Source: an uncultured Campylobacter sp. (GTDB taxonomy: Bacteria > Campylobacterota > Campylobacteria > Campylobacterales > Campylobacteraceae). From it: a DNA stretch of 40,627 nt. The translations under genes and the position numbers were made by a program. Location: the NCBI RefSeq assembly GCF_937981295.1, contig NZ_CALJPC010000060.1, positions 1 to 40,627 on the forward strand, read 5' to 3'. A model generated the notes under the pieces. That model made no database searches and had not been told where the DNA came from. It was given only the letters and a program-made list of their open reading frames with translations. This document shows positions 24,914-33,481 of this stretch, piece by piece; positions within the stretch are counted from its first letter, which is position 1, and every line of letters begins with the position of its first letter.

Positions 24914-26224
24914 TTAATTCTCCCACTTACTCATATCCATTTCGTTTTCGCTCTTTGCGACGTAGATCGACGCGACAACATCGCCCGTTACGTTCATCGA
25001 GGTTCGCCCCATATCCAAAATCGCATCAATGCCCAAAATCATTCCGTAAGCGATCGCTACGTTACCACTTACCTTGACGCCGATAGATTCGAGCACTAAA
25101 AGCAGCATTAGCGCACCGGCTCCCGGAACTCCAGCAGTTCCAATCGCCGCAAGCATCGAAGTGATGATGATCGTGAGGTAGTGGCTGCTGTTTAGATCGA
25201 TACCGCAAGCATTAGCGATAAAGAGCGTGCACACGCCCAAATACACGGTCGTGCCGTTCATATTCACCGTAGCACCCACAGGTAAAACAAAGCCGTAGAT
25301 CGCCTTTGGAATGCCCATATCTTCGGCGGTTTGCATCGTAATCGGAAGCGTGCCGTTGGAGCTGCGGGTAACAAAAGCCGTAAGCATCGGCGGGCGCACT
25401 TTTTTAAGAAATTTAATCGGGCTGACTCCGATAAGCATACAAATAACGCAATAAACTGCAAATACTTGAATCGCAAGTCCTACGTATAGGGTAATCGTGA
25501 CATTTAATAGCGAGCTGAAAGCCTCGATACCGCTTTTATTAAACACTACAAACATTAGCGCAAAAACGCCAATTGGTGCGTATTGCATCACCCAGTGCAC
25601 GACCTTAAACATAATCTCGCTCATTCCGTCGAAAAAATTATAAACCGTATCAGCGGAATTTTTAATACGAGCATCACTACTATCGCGGCAAAACGCAAGC
25701 CCTACGCCAAGAAATAAGCAAAACGCGATGATCGGCAAAATTTCGCCCTTGGCTATGGAATCAAAAGGATTCGTAGGAATTATATTAAGCAAAATTTTAC
25801 TCATACTAGGCGCGTTCGCTGCCTTTTCGACAGCCTTGGACGCATCGCTTAGATCAAGCCCGCTACCTGGAGAAAATACAAACGCACACGCTAGGCCGAT
25901 GACGATCGCAAAAAGCGTCGTTATAGCGTAAAATATGATCGCCTTAACGCCTACTTTGCCCAGGTGCGCTGGCGAGATGCTGCTCGTGCCCACGATGAGC
26001 GAGCAGATGATGATAGGCACCATAATCATCTTTAAAAGTCTCACGAAAAGATCTCCCAAAGGCGTTAAAATCGCCACCCACGTGGTATCACCCACCGGCA
26101 TATTTTTAGGTAGTAACATACCAATCGCAGAGCCCAACACTAAAGCGATAATGATGCGCCAAAGCAAGCTTGAGTTAAAATAAAAGGCTAAAATTCCGCC
26201 TTTTTTCGTTTGATTTTCTGACAT
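24914..26224 (-). CDS. Dicarboxylate/amino-acid:cation symporter (DAACS)
   Basis: A 436-residue inner-membrane importer of the GltP/GltT/DctA family that takes up Asp, Glu or C4-dicarboxylates with Na+ or H+. The hallmark re-entrant and helix 7-8 motifs are visible: SSNGTLPITMQTAEDMG and LPVGATVNMNGTTVYL, then a second re-entrant loop AAIGTAGVPGAGALMLLLVLESIG and DAILDMGRTSMNVTGD. The last matches glutamate/aspartate binders, with Asp and Arg in DMGRTSxNVxGD; Arg there favours acidic amino acids. I chose the second ATG (26224) because GGGAG (26231-26235) would touch the first at 26230. Confidence 0.93.
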   Translation of the reverse strand: MSENQTKKGGILAFYFNSSLLWRIIIALVLGSAIGMLLPKNMPVGDTTWVAILTPLGDLFVRLLKMIMVPIIICSLIVGTSSISPAHLGKVGVKAIIFYAITTLFAIVIGLACAFVFSPGSGLDLSDASKAVEKAANAPSMSKILLNIIPTNPFDSIAKGEILPIIAFCLFLGVGLAFCRDSSDARIKNSADTVYNFFDGMSEIMFKVVHWVMQYAPIGVFALMFVVFNKSGIEAFSSLLNVTITLYVGLAIQVFAVYCVICMLIGVSPIKFLKKVRPPMLTAFVTRSSNGTLPITMQTAEDMGIPKAIYGFVLPVGATVNMNGTTVYLGVCTLFIANACGIDLNSSHYLTIIITSMLAAIGTAGVPGAGALMLLLVLESIGVKVSGNVAIAYGMILGIDAILDMGRTSMNVTGDVVASIYVAKSENEMDMSKWEN

Positions 26225-26256
26225 GGACATCTCCCTGCACTAAGAATTTTAACGGA

Positions 26257-26262
26257 ATTCTA
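26257..26262 (-). promoter_or_regulatory. -10 of the symporter-racemase pair
   Basis: TAGAAT on the - strand (26262-26257), about 33 nt upstream of the chosen start. Confidence 0.45.
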
Positions 26263-26474
26263 CTGCAACTTGCCATAAAATAAAATTTAATCGGTCGCCA
26301 AATGAAAGTTAAATTTGAAAATTCAATCGCGAGCTTAACCAAATTTTAAAGCTGAAATTATGCGGCAAGCTTTGTCTTTTGAAGTTATGAAGCGGAATTT
26401 CAAAGGAAAAACGACGCATAAAATTTTATAGAATTTTGCGAATTTCGATGCGGTAAAAAGCTAAAATTTTGTGG

Positions 26475-26551
26475 TGGTGGGCTCACTAGGACTTGAACCT
26501 AGGACCATCCGGTTATGAGCCGGATGCTCTAACCAACTGAGCTATGAGCCC
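26475..26551 (-). tRNA. tRNA with CAU anticodon (Met elongator, or Ile2)
   Basis: A 77-nt cloverleaf with encoded CCA. Acceptor stem GGGCTCA/TGAGCCC, D arm AGCTCAGTTGGTTAGAGC, anticodon stem CATCCGG/CCGGATG with loop CTCATAA (anticodon CAT), and T arm with GGTTCAAGTCC. CAT can be elongator Met or, after lysidine modification by TilS, Ile(AUA). It has no typical initiator features (the first pair is G-C and it lacks three G-C pairs below the anticodon loop), so it is not fMet. I cannot choose firmly between Met and Ile2. Confidence 0.93.
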
Positions 26552-26671
26552 GCCAGCGGTGAAAAAGAGATGTGATTTTACAAAAATAATCTTAAAACGG
26601 CGTTAAAATTCTAACCGCGTAATTTTATGGAACTTAGACCCGCCCAAATCGTGGCTAAATTTCACGCCAGA

Positions 26672-26714
26672 GCGCGCGACTTTATCTGATCGGAAATCAG
26701 ATAAAGTCGCGCGC
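26672..26714. repeat. Perfect 19-bp inverted repeat without a U-tract
   Basis: GCGCGCGACTTTATCTGAT (26672-26690) and its exact reverse complement (26696-26714) flank a 5-nt loop, CGGAA. The stem is GC-rich at the base and AT-rich near the loop. Neither side has a run of T. It lies between the tRNA gene and the YccF/pilin-like gene. It could be a structured RNA, a processing signal, a cruciform or a protein site. Confidence 0.9.
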
Positions 26715-26808
26715 ACAAGGCGACGTAAATTTAAGACGAAATTTTATATAAAATTTCAGGGCTCTTAAATCCGCCGCCATAATCTAATTCGCCCTTAAAT
26801 CGTGTGAA

Positions 26809-27468
26809 TTAATAGCTTTTTTTCACGCTAATAGGCTCCGATAGCATTTTAGGGACGCCGGGTAGCTCATACGTTCCCCGGCAGATGTTATTTTCGGCAT
26901 CGGGACCTTTTGCTATAGAGATAGTTTTCTTTTCGCCGTCTACGCTGATTAGAAAGCATTTATCCCCTTTTAAGCTTTTAAGATATGCGGAATTCGCTCC
27001 GTTAGGCTCTAGCGGAACATTCGTCATAACCGAAAAATCGGATGCGAATTTGCCTTGAGAGATATAGTAAGCGTCTAGATCGTATTTAACGGTACTTAAA
27101 TTTGTCGCTAATCTAGAAATCTCCGCATCATCTCTAGTAGTCAGCCCCGGTTCCGCAATCGCTACTGCAGGCAAAGCAATCGCTACGATACAAACCGCAG
27201 CTATTATCGTCGCTACGGATACTTTTTGGGGCGTTACGTCATATTCGCAGTTTTGTAGCGGCACTGCGGCGACGGCAAGCGAGCTTTTATTTTTGCGCAC
27301 TATATCGTTGGCGAAGGGCAAAGATAGAAATTTGCCGTATTCCATAAGACCTAATCCCGCGGGAGCAGTCCGACTAAAACAGTTAAGGATTAAACCCGAC
27401 AAATAAGTTAAAATAGCCAAGATCCAACCGCCTAGAAAAAACCAAATAATGTTGCCTAAAATACGCAT
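26809..27468 (-). CDS. YccF-like domain fused to a pilin-like domain
   Basis: A 219-residue membrane protein. Residues 1-58 resemble the YccF/DUF307 membrane domain (RILGNIIWFFLGGWILAILTYLSGLIL, then FLSLPFANDIV). After a linker, a second hydrophobic helix (about 84-105) leads into a soluble domain (107-219) that looks like the globular part of type IV pilin-like or pseudopilin proteins: LSTVKYDLDAYYISQGKFAS, and a late Cys171-Cys196 pair (KCFLIS and NNICRGTYEL). No prepilin peptidase site is present. ATG at 27468 is used; the RBS upstream is AAAAGAGG-like. Both domain calls are from pattern memory, so they need a profile search. Function is unknown; it stands alone. Confidence 0.65.
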   Translation of the reverse strand: MRILGNIIWFFLGGWILAILTYLSGLILNCFSRTAPAGLGLMEYGKFLSLPFANDIVRKNKSSLAVAAVPLQNCEYDVTPQKVSVATIIAAVCIVAIALPAVAIAEPGLTTRDDAEISRLATNLSTVKYDLDAYYISQGKFASDFSVMTNVPLEPNGANSAYLKSLKGDKCFLISVDGEKKTISIAKGPDAENNICRGTYELPGVPKMLSEPISVKKSY

Positions 27469-28270
27469 ATTTTACCTCTTTTAAATTATGCAAATCAAGC
27501 GAGCCGTCTACCTCAGACAGCTCACACAGCCTCTCTCACCCGTTTTGTAGAGTATTTTCGCAACTCGCGCGGAAGGATGCGCCGAAATACTATGGCGCAG
27601 CAAAGCGCCAAGAGATGCTAAGGTGCACACTGCACGCGGCGCAACTGCACCTGCGGCTACGGCGTACAAAACGAGCCTTGTGCGTGCAAACCCCCGTATG
27701 TAAAACAACTGCGGAATGATAGGGGGGGGTTAACGATTGGCAACAAACGCTTTTCATCGATAAAATTTTAGTATGCAAATAACTGCGGCAAGAGTGTTTA
27801 AAAAATTTAAATTTGTTTTAAAAAATATTAGAAATTCTAAGATTTCGACGCCGAATTTTAAAAAATTTCATAAATTTAATTAAATTTGCGGATCAAAATT
27901 TTAAAATTTTTACGGTACAACAAAGTGAATTCTTAAAATTTTGCTATAGCTTTTAGTGCAAAATCTTCCTAATTGGGATACAAGATAGAAATTCCAAATC
28001 AAATTTTCTCGACGTGAAGCGCTTCCTTAAATTATGAATTTAAAATTTTACATGTGAAATTTCCACTCTACACAGTGCGGCATATTTCTGCCGAGATAAA
28101 ATTCGCAAGTAAAATTCCAACCTCGCAAACCCAAAAGCATACAACAATTATTTCTTGAAATTTTAGCACCACTTGTCCGCGGACAAATATCGTGTTACTT
28201 TACAAAATTTGAGCCTCATGACGCAAGGCCGCCTCGCATTTCGTTCAGACGGCGACCCGTCCGCACGCCG
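27469..28270. other. Gene-free 0.8-kb spacer with a G8 tract
   Basis: No convincing gene. The part near 27500-27720 is GC-rich and holds short, Arg/Cys-rich frames on the - strand without RBS. A run of eight G lies at 27722-27729. From 27770 to 28190 it is strongly AT-rich with repeated AAATTTTAAAATTT runs. The last 70 bases before 28271 are GC-rich with a possible small hairpin (GACGG/CCGTC). Confidence 0.6.
27722..27729. repeat. Homopolymeric G8 tract
   Basis: Eight consecutive G on the + strand. In Campylobacter, G tracts of this length in or before genes cause phase variation. Here no clear gene is controlled, although short frames on the - strand cross it. Confidence 0.9.
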
Positions 28271-29614
28271 CTATGGCGTCTCGTCGCCGTCTTGGTTTTG
28301 AAGCGCGTCCGCTTCGCTCTCCGCCGCGATCGCCTCGAGGCTTAAAATTTCATCGACATCCTCCAGCTGCGCTACGCCGCTTCCTGCGATGCTTCTGATG
28401 CTTGCGTGCATCGCGATCGCTCCATCTCGCGCACGCGCTATCTGTTTTTCGCGCTGTTTCCAGATGCGCTCCATCGCGTTGCGCTCCTTATTTAGGCTCT
28501 CTTGCATGCCGACGAATGCCGAGACGATCGTCTTTATCTGGTTGGCAAACTCGGGCGAGGTCAGATAGTCGTAGAGCATCGCCGTTTTGCTGTCTTGATT
28601 TTGACCCGATCTTTTGGCAAACGCAAGCGCCACGACGTGCTCGCGCAAGACGGCGCAAAGCCCCTTAAATTCCTCAAACGAACAGATCCAGATGCTAGCA
28701 TCGCTCGGTGCTTGGTGCAGCCTAGGGCTGTGAGGCGGCATCTGCTCGGTGACGATAACGCCGATCTGCGCGCCCTCGCCTATCATATCGTCTTTGAGTT
28801 TGTCGATCCATTTGGGCTCGAAGCTTTTCGTGCGCTTGCTCTCGTATAAAATTTTACCGCAGCCCGCAAACTCCCTCGTATGCACCATCTGCACGCAGTC
28901 CGCGCCGCGCGCGCCCTTTTTGACCTCATCTATCTCGTCCAAAGGAAAGTTTAGCCGCAGATACTCCTGCAGCGCGAGCTCCTGTACCTCGCCCTGAAGC
29001 TGCTGCGAGCCCACCTCAGAGCGGCGCTTGAGCTCGTTTATTTGACCGATCAGGCTTTGGATCTGCTCATCTTTTTGGCGGAATTTCAGCTCGTTTTCCT
29101 GCGAAATTTGCTTCGAAAGCCGCTCGCGCTCTTGGTTTACGCGGTTGGTTAGCTCGATCTCGGATTTAGCTTTATTCTCGGCTTCAAGCTCGCTAAATTT
29201 ACGCTTCTGCGCTTCCATTTCGGCCTTTATTAAATTTAGCTCGGAAATTCTTTGCGATTTTTCTTGCAGCTCCTTTTGTAAAATTTCAAATTTCGCCGCG
29301 TTTTCGCTCTCGATCTGAGATTTTGCGAGCGCTAAAATTTTCTCCCGCTCGCTGTTTAGCGCGGAATCGGTCGCCGCTTTTACGCGCTGCTCGAATGCGT
29401 TTTCCTTCGCTTGCAGCTGCGCCAGATGCTTCGCGTACTCCTCGCGCTTAGCGGCGATTTCGGCTTCAAATTTAAGCGTGGCTTCGTTTTGTTGCTGCTG
29501 CCACTTTCGCTTCTGCTGCAAAATTTCATCTTCAAATTTAGCTTTGATATCGCGCTGCAGCGCTTCGTCTATATCAATCTGCGAGCCGCAGTGCGGGCAC
29601 TTTACGTTAGCCAT
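28271..29614 (-). CDS. DUF2130 domain protein with zinc ribbon and coiled coil
   Basis: A 447-residue cytoplasmic protein. It begins with VKCPHCGSQIDIDEAL, a short zinc-ribbon-like start with one CxxC. Residues 20-200 are a long charged coiled coil (Glu, Lys, Gln rich). The DUF2130 region follows (about 205-400), with LQEYLRLNFPLDEIDEVKKG, GADCVQ, KILYESKRTKSFEPKWIDKL and GVIVTEQMP. This region has a restriction-endonuclease-like look (E-x-K in YESKRTK), but no activity is established to my knowledge. The last 45 residues are acidic. The ATG lies inside the end of putP (8-nt overlap), so the two are co-translated. Confidence 0.88.
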   Translation of the reverse strand: MANVKCPHCGSQIDIDEALQRDIKAKFEDEILQQKRKWQQQQNEATLKFEAEIAAKREEYAKHLAQLQAKENAFEQRVKAATDSALNSEREKILALAKSQIESENAAKFEILQKELQEKSQRISELNLIKAEMEAQKRKFSELEAENKAKSEIELTNRVNQERERLSKQISQENELKFRQKDEQIQSLIGQINELKRRSEVGSQQLQGEVQELALQEYLRLNFPLDEIDEVKKGARGADCVQMVHTREFAGCGKILYESKRTKSFEPKWIDKLKDDMIGEGAQIGVIVTEQMPPHSPRLHQAPSDASIWICSFEEFKGLCAVLREHVVALAFAKRSGQNQDSKTAMLYDYLTSPEFANQIKTIVSAFVGMQESLNKERNAMERIWKQREKQIARARDGAIAMHASIRSIAGSGVAQLEDVDEILSLEAIAAESEADALQNQDGDETP

Positions 29615-31115
29615 TTTTGCTTCCTAAACTCTGCTCTTTCATCTTTTCAAATTCCTGCGAAATTTGCGCGGCATTAGGCTCATCTGCCATCTTATCGAGC
29701 ACGGAGTTGTAGCGATTTACGAGCAGTATCGCAAGCGCCGAAAAGCAAAAGCCCGGCAGCAGCTCGTAAACGAGGGCCGAAAGCCCCGATAAGATCCAGC
29801 AAATGACCGTGATGCCGCCTACTAGCATACCCACTAGAGCCGAGAGCGCGCTCATTTTTTTAGAATACAGGCTGAAAAGCAGCACCGCTCCAAAGCTCGC
29901 GCCAAATCCCGCCCAAGCGTTACCCACGACGTTTAGCACCGTATCGTTTGAGCCAAACGCCAAGATCGCGGCGACCGCGGCGATGATCACGACGGCGATA
30001 CGGCTGCTTAGCGTCTGCGTACGCTCGCTTACCTCTTTTTTATAAAACGCGAAAATAAAATCCTTCGTAACCGCGCTCGCGCTTACCAAAAGCTGACTTG
30101 AGATGGTGCTCATAATCGCCGCCAGCACCGCAGAGATTATGACACCTAGGATGAACGGATGAAAGAAAATTTTACCGAGCTCTAGGAAAATTTTTTCGGG
30201 ATCGTCTATGCTAAGACCTTTTTGCGAAAAATACACAAAGCCTATCAGGCCGCTAAGCATCGCGCCTACTAGTCCTAGCACCATCCACGAAATTCCGATG
30301 CGGCGCGCACTATCAAGCTCGCGCGAGCTTCTAATCGCCATAAAGCGCACGATAATATGCGGCTGTCCGAAGTATCCGAGCCCCCAAGCAAGTAGGCCCA
30401 AAACGCCCAAGAAGCTTTGATTGTAAAATAGATCGAGGTGGCTTGCGCCGTAGAGCCGCACCTGCGCCAAAAAGGAGCTGTCCGCAGGGATCTGCAGCGC
30501 GCGGTAAGAAAACAGAGGGATCAAAATAAGCACCGCAAACATCAGCGCACCCTGAAATGCGTCCGTGATCGCGACGGCCTTAAATCCGCCGAAAAAGGTA
30601 TAAAACACGACGATTAAGATCGTAGCGACCGCGCCGTAGGTGAAATTTAGCCCGAAAAAGCTCTCAAAGGTCTTGCCGCCTGCGATGATGCCGCTGCTAA
30701 CATAGAGCGTAAAAAATATGATGATCAAAAGCCCCGAGATAATGCGAAGCGTCTTGGTATGGTCTTTGAAGCGGTTTTCTAAAAAATCCGGGATCGTGAC
30801 GCTGTCGCTTGCTACCTCGGTGTAAATTCTAAGCCTTTTGGCAAGGAATTTATAGTTGCACCACGCGCCCACGCAAAGCCCTAGGGCTATCCAGATATTG
30901 CAAATCCCTGTCGCGAACATCGCTCCCGGCACTCCCAAAAGCATCCAGCCGCTCATATCGCTAGCGCCCGCGCTAAGCGCCGTTACGAATGGCCCTAGGC
31001 GGCGATTATCCAGCAGATACTCGCTTAAGCTCGCATTCTTGTCATAATAATACCTGCCTATAAAAATAAGCGCGCCGAAATATATCGCGATTGCGCAATA
31101 GGTCCAAAAGCTCAT
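29607..31115 (-). CDS. putP: Sodium/proline symporter
   Basis: A 502-residue inner-membrane symporter of the SSS family. Family features: LGPFVTALSAGASDMSGWMLLGVPG near residues 41-65, an SSGIIAGGKTFESFFGLNFTYGA segment, FFGGFKAVAITDAFQGALMF, GWGLGYFGQPHIIVRFMAIRS, and the helix 8-9 segment AAIMSTISSQLLVSASAVTKD. The order and spacing match PutP, and the length is the usual ~500. It likely supplies proline as carbon and nitrogen source; putA is not in the window. AAAAGG and CAGG precede the ATG. It is divergent from the ABC importer genes. Confidence 0.92.
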   Translation of the reverse strand: MSFWTYCAIAIYFGALIFIGRYYYDKNASLSEYLLDNRRLGPFVTALSAGASDMSGWMLLGVPGAMFATGICNIWIALGLCVGAWCNYKFLAKRLRIYTEVASDSVTIPDFLENRFKDHTKTLRIISGLLIIIFFTLYVSSGIIAGGKTFESFFGLNFTYGAVATILIVVFYTFFGGFKAVAITDAFQGALMFAVLILIPLFSYRALQIPADSSFLAQVRLYGASHLDLFYNQSFLGVLGLLAWGLGYFGQPHIIVRFMAIRSSRELDSARRIGISWMVLGLVGAMLSGLIGFVYFSQKGLSIDDPEKIFLELGKIFFHPFILGVIISAVLAAIMSTISSQLLVSASAVTKDFIFAFYKKEVSERTQTLSSRIAVVIIAAVAAILAFGSNDTVLNVVGNAWAGFGASFGAVLLFSLYSKKMSALSALVGMLVGGITVICWILSGLSALVYELLPGFCFSALAILLVNRYNSVLDKMADEPNAAQISQEFEKMKEQSLGSKNG

Positions 31116-31139
31116 CCTGTCATCCTTTTAAAAAGGCTA

Positions 31140-31145
31140 ATTCTA
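31140..31145 (-). promoter_or_regulatory. -10 of putP
   Basis: TAGAAT on the - strand (31145-31140), about 25 nt before the ATG at 31115. Confidence 0.45.
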
Positions 31146-31238
31146 CCCTACTTCAAATAAAATTTCGCTTTTGAAATTTAGCCAGATTTTAACGAAATTT
31201 TAGTATTCTTCGCTTTTAAATTTAACCAAAAGGCGTCT

Positions 31239-31949
31239 GTGTTGAACGAGAAAATTTTTAAAATCGCGTTTTTTTTGGTAGTAGTTTGCGCAGGGCTCTA
31301 TTTCACCTACCCTGTCGAACTAACTCAGGCGCAAAAAATTTCATATCTCAGAAGTTACGGCATCACGCTCATTTTAACCTCCGGCGGTATCGCCATCGGT
31401 ATAGTTTTGGGCTTTATTTTGGCATTTTTGAGATTTTTAGATATTAAACCGATAAGGCTCATCATCGACGAGTACGTAGACATCATCCGCGGCACGCCGA
31501 TCGTAATCCAGCTGATGGTGTTCGTATTTATAATATTCGCTACCTGGTCGAATAATATCCTCTCGGCGATCTTCGCGCTGGGGCTTAACAGCTCCGCCTA
31601 CGTCGCAGAGATCGTGCGCAGCGGTATAAACAGCGTCGATCGCGGCCAGATGGAAGCCGCGCGCGCGATGGGTCTAGGCTACGGCACGGCGATGAAAGAG
31701 ATCGTCTTTCCGCAGGCGATAAAAAACATCTTGCCCGCGCTTGCAAATGAGTTTATAAGCCTTTTTAAAGAAACCTCGGTCGTAGGTTTGGTCGCAATCA
31801 CCGACCTTACGTTTTTTTCAAAAAGTATGCAGGCGGCGCTTTATACCGTCCAACCGATACTTTTTGCCGCGGTGATCTACTATGCGAGCGTGAAATTTTT
31901 CTCGCTTCTGGCAAAAATGCTGGAGAGAAGGTTAAATAGAAATGATTGA
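31239..31949 (+). CDS. Polar amino-acid ABC importer, permease
   Basis: A 236-residue permease of the His/Glu/Gln/Arg (HAAT) type. It has an N-terminal signal-anchor helix and about five more helices, with the domain start YGITLILTSGGIAIGIVLGFILAFLR, IIRGTPIVIQLMV, and the EAA loop GQMEAARAMGLGYGTAMKEIVFPQAIKNILPALANEFISLFKETS, which contacts the ATPase. The start is GTG at 31239, with AAAAGG about 5 nt before it. The end overlaps the ATPase gene by 8 nt. One permease gene is present, so a homodimer is expected. Confidence 0.94.
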   Translation: MLNEKIFKIAFFLVVVCAGLYFTYPVELTQAQKISYLRSYGITLILTSGGIAIGIVLGFILAFLRFLDIKPIRLIIDEYVDIIRGTPIVIQLMVFVFIIFATWSNNILSAIFALGLNSSAYVAEIVRSGINSVDRGQMEAARAMGLGYGTAMKEIVFPQAIKNILPALANEFISLFKETSVVGLVAITDLTFFSKSMQAALYTVQPILFAAVIYYASVKFFSLLAKMLERRLNRND

Positions 31950-32670
31950 GATCTCAAATTTAACGAAATACTACGGCGAGCTGCTCGTTTTAGACGGCAT
32001 CAGCAAGACGATAAATAAAGGCGATATCGTAGCGATAATCGGCCCTAGCGGCGGAGGGAAATCGACATTTTTGCGCTGCTTAAATTTGCTCGAAACCCCG
32101 ACTAGCGGCACGATCAAAATAGACGGCAAGGATATTACCGACAAAGGCACGAATATCAATGAAATTCGCCGCAAGGTAAGCATGGTGTTTCAGCATTTCA
32201 ATCTTTTTGCGAATAAAAACGTATTGCAAAATTTAACCCTAGCGCCGATAAAGGCGGGGATCTATACCGAAAGCGAAGCGGTACAAAAAGCCGAGGAGCT
32301 GCTAGCTAAAGTAGGTCTTAGCGACAAAGCTTACGCCTATCCGCACAAGCTTAGCGGCGGGCAGAAACAGCGCATCGCGATCGCCAGAAGCCTGGCGATG
32401 AGCCCGGATGTTATTTTGTTTGACGAGCCCACCTCAGCGCTGGATCCCGAGATGATCGGCGAGGTTTTGAGCCTCATGAAAGAGGTCGCCAAAGAGGGGA
32501 TCACGATGCTTGTGGTAACGCACGAAATGGGCTTTGCACGCAATGTCGCAAATAGGATTTTTTTTATGGAGGGCGGCAAGATCGCTGTGGATGATACACC
32601 TAAAAACGTATTTGAAAATCCGCAAAATCCGAGATTGAAAGAATTTTTAAATAAAATTTTAAACCACTAA
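31942..32670 (+). CDS. Polar amino-acid ABC importer, ATP-binding protein
   Basis: A 242-residue ABC ATPase, GlnQ/HisP-like. Walker A GPSGGGKST (about residues 33-41), Q-loop MVFQHFNLF, signature LSGGQKQRIAIARSLA, Walker B VILFDEPTSALDPE, and the H-loop VVTHEMGFAR are all intact. It overlaps the permease gene by 8 nt, and the binding-protein gene follows after 11 nt. The sequence alone does not tell which amino acid is carried. Confidence 0.96.
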   Translation: MIEISNLTKYYGELLVLDGISKTINKGDIVAIIGPSGGGKSTFLRCLNLLETPTSGTIKIDGKDITDKGTNINEIRRKVSMVFQHFNLFANKNVLQNLTLAPIKAGIYTESEAVQKAEELLAKVGLSDKAYAYPHKLSGGQKQRIAIARSLAMSPDVILFDEPTSALDPEMIGEVLSLMKEVAKEGITMLVVTHEMGFARNVANRIFFMEGGKIAVDDTPKNVFENPQNPRLKEFLNKILNH

Positions 32671-32681
32671 AGGAGAGGGAA

Positions 32682-33422
32682 ATGAAAAAATTTATTAGAT
32701 TTCTAGTTGCGGGCGCTTTGCTTTGCGGCTCGCTGGTCGCTAAGGACATCACCAAAGATACGCTCATCGTGGGCACGAACGCCGAGTATCCGCCGTTTGA
32801 GTTCGTGGATGAAAACTCCAAAGTCACCGGCTTTGATATGGATCTGGTAGCCGAGCTTGCCAAACGCGCGGGCGTGAAATACGAAATTTTAAATATGAGC
32901 TTTGACGGGCTAATCCCTGCGATTAAAAGCGGCAAGATCGATATGATCGCCTCGGGTATGAGCGCGACGCCTGCTCGTAAAAAGGCGATCGATTTTACTA
33001 ATCCTTACTACAAGGTCGAAAATTTATATGTCAAACGTAAGGACGATAGCTCGTTAAATTCTAAGGCGGATCTGCAGGGCAAGCGCCTTGCCGCGCAGCT
33101 AGGCACCATTCAAGAGCTTGCGATCAGAGATATCAAAGGCGCCGAAGTTAGCGCTACGGAGAACGTTTTTGTAGCCGTCATGTCGCTTAAAAACAAAAAG
33201 ATCGACGCGCTTTGCGTGGATTCATCCGTGGGCTATGAGTATCTTAAGAAAAATGACGATCTCGTAGCGTTTTTTAAAGAATCCGACGGCAGCGAGGGCT
33301 TTTCGATCGCATTCGATAAGGGTAAGTATCCCGAGCTACTCGCTAAATTTAACGCGGCGCTTGAAGAGATGAAAAAGGACGGAAGTTACGAAAAGCTTTT
33401 GGAAAAGTATAATTTAAAATAA
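32682..33422 (+). CDS. Polar amino-acid ABC importer, periplasmic binding protein
   Basis: A 246-residue solute-binding protein with a cleaved signal peptide (about 1-20, ending SLVAK; no lipobox Cys near the end, so soluble). The fold-defining start TLIVGTNAEYPPFEFVDENSKVTGFDMDLV, SGMSATPARKKAIDFTNPYY and AAQLGTIQELA are typical of family 3 binding proteins. The Arg in SATPARKKAIDF is the usual carboxylate binder. Asp or aromatic positions that would tell Arg/Lys from Gln/His cannot be judged safely. AGGAG precedes the ATG by a few bases. Confidence 0.94.
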   Translation: MKKFIRFLVAGALLCGSLVAKDITKDTLIVGTNAEYPPFEFVDENSKVTGFDMDLVAELAKRAGVKYEILNMSFDGLIPAIKSGKIDMIASGMSATPARKKAIDFTNPYYKVENLYVKRKDDSSLNSKADLQGKRLAAQLGTIQELAIRDIKGAEVSATENVFVAVMSLKNKKIDALCVDSSVGYEYLKKNDDLVAFFKESDGSEGFSIAFDKGKYPELLAKFNAALEEMKKDGSYEKLLEKYNLK

Positions 33423-33431
33423 TCCGCAAAA

Positions 33432-33470
33432 TTTAGGCGCAAATTCTGCAATAGGAATTTGCGCCGCCTA
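33432..33470 (+). promoter_or_regulatory. Intercistronic hairpin after the binding-protein gene
   Basis: GGCGCAAATTC (33436-33446) and GAATTTGCGCC (33455-33465) form an 11-bp perfect stem with an 8-nt loop; TTAGG and CCTAA extend it outside a 3-nt bulge. There is no U-tract. It ends about 10 nt before the RBS of the next gene. It may protect or end the ABC mRNA 3' end, or act on the next gene. Confidence 0.6.
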
Positions 33471-33481
33471 AGAGGAATCCT

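Noticed and set aside
26475..26551. Calling the CAU tRNA an initiator tRNA-fMet
   Set aside because: The acceptor starts with a G-C pair and the three G-C pairs in the anticodon stem next to the loop, typical of fMet, are absent.
26672..26714. Reading the 19-bp inverted repeat as an intrinsic terminator
   Set aside because: No U-tract on either strand; it is about 95 nt from the nearest gene end, so it was listed as a repeat of unknown function.
27508..27778. Arg/Cys-rich - strand frames crossing the G8 tract
   Set aside because: Composition is like a translated GC-rich non-coding strand and no RBS is present; only the tract itself is reported.
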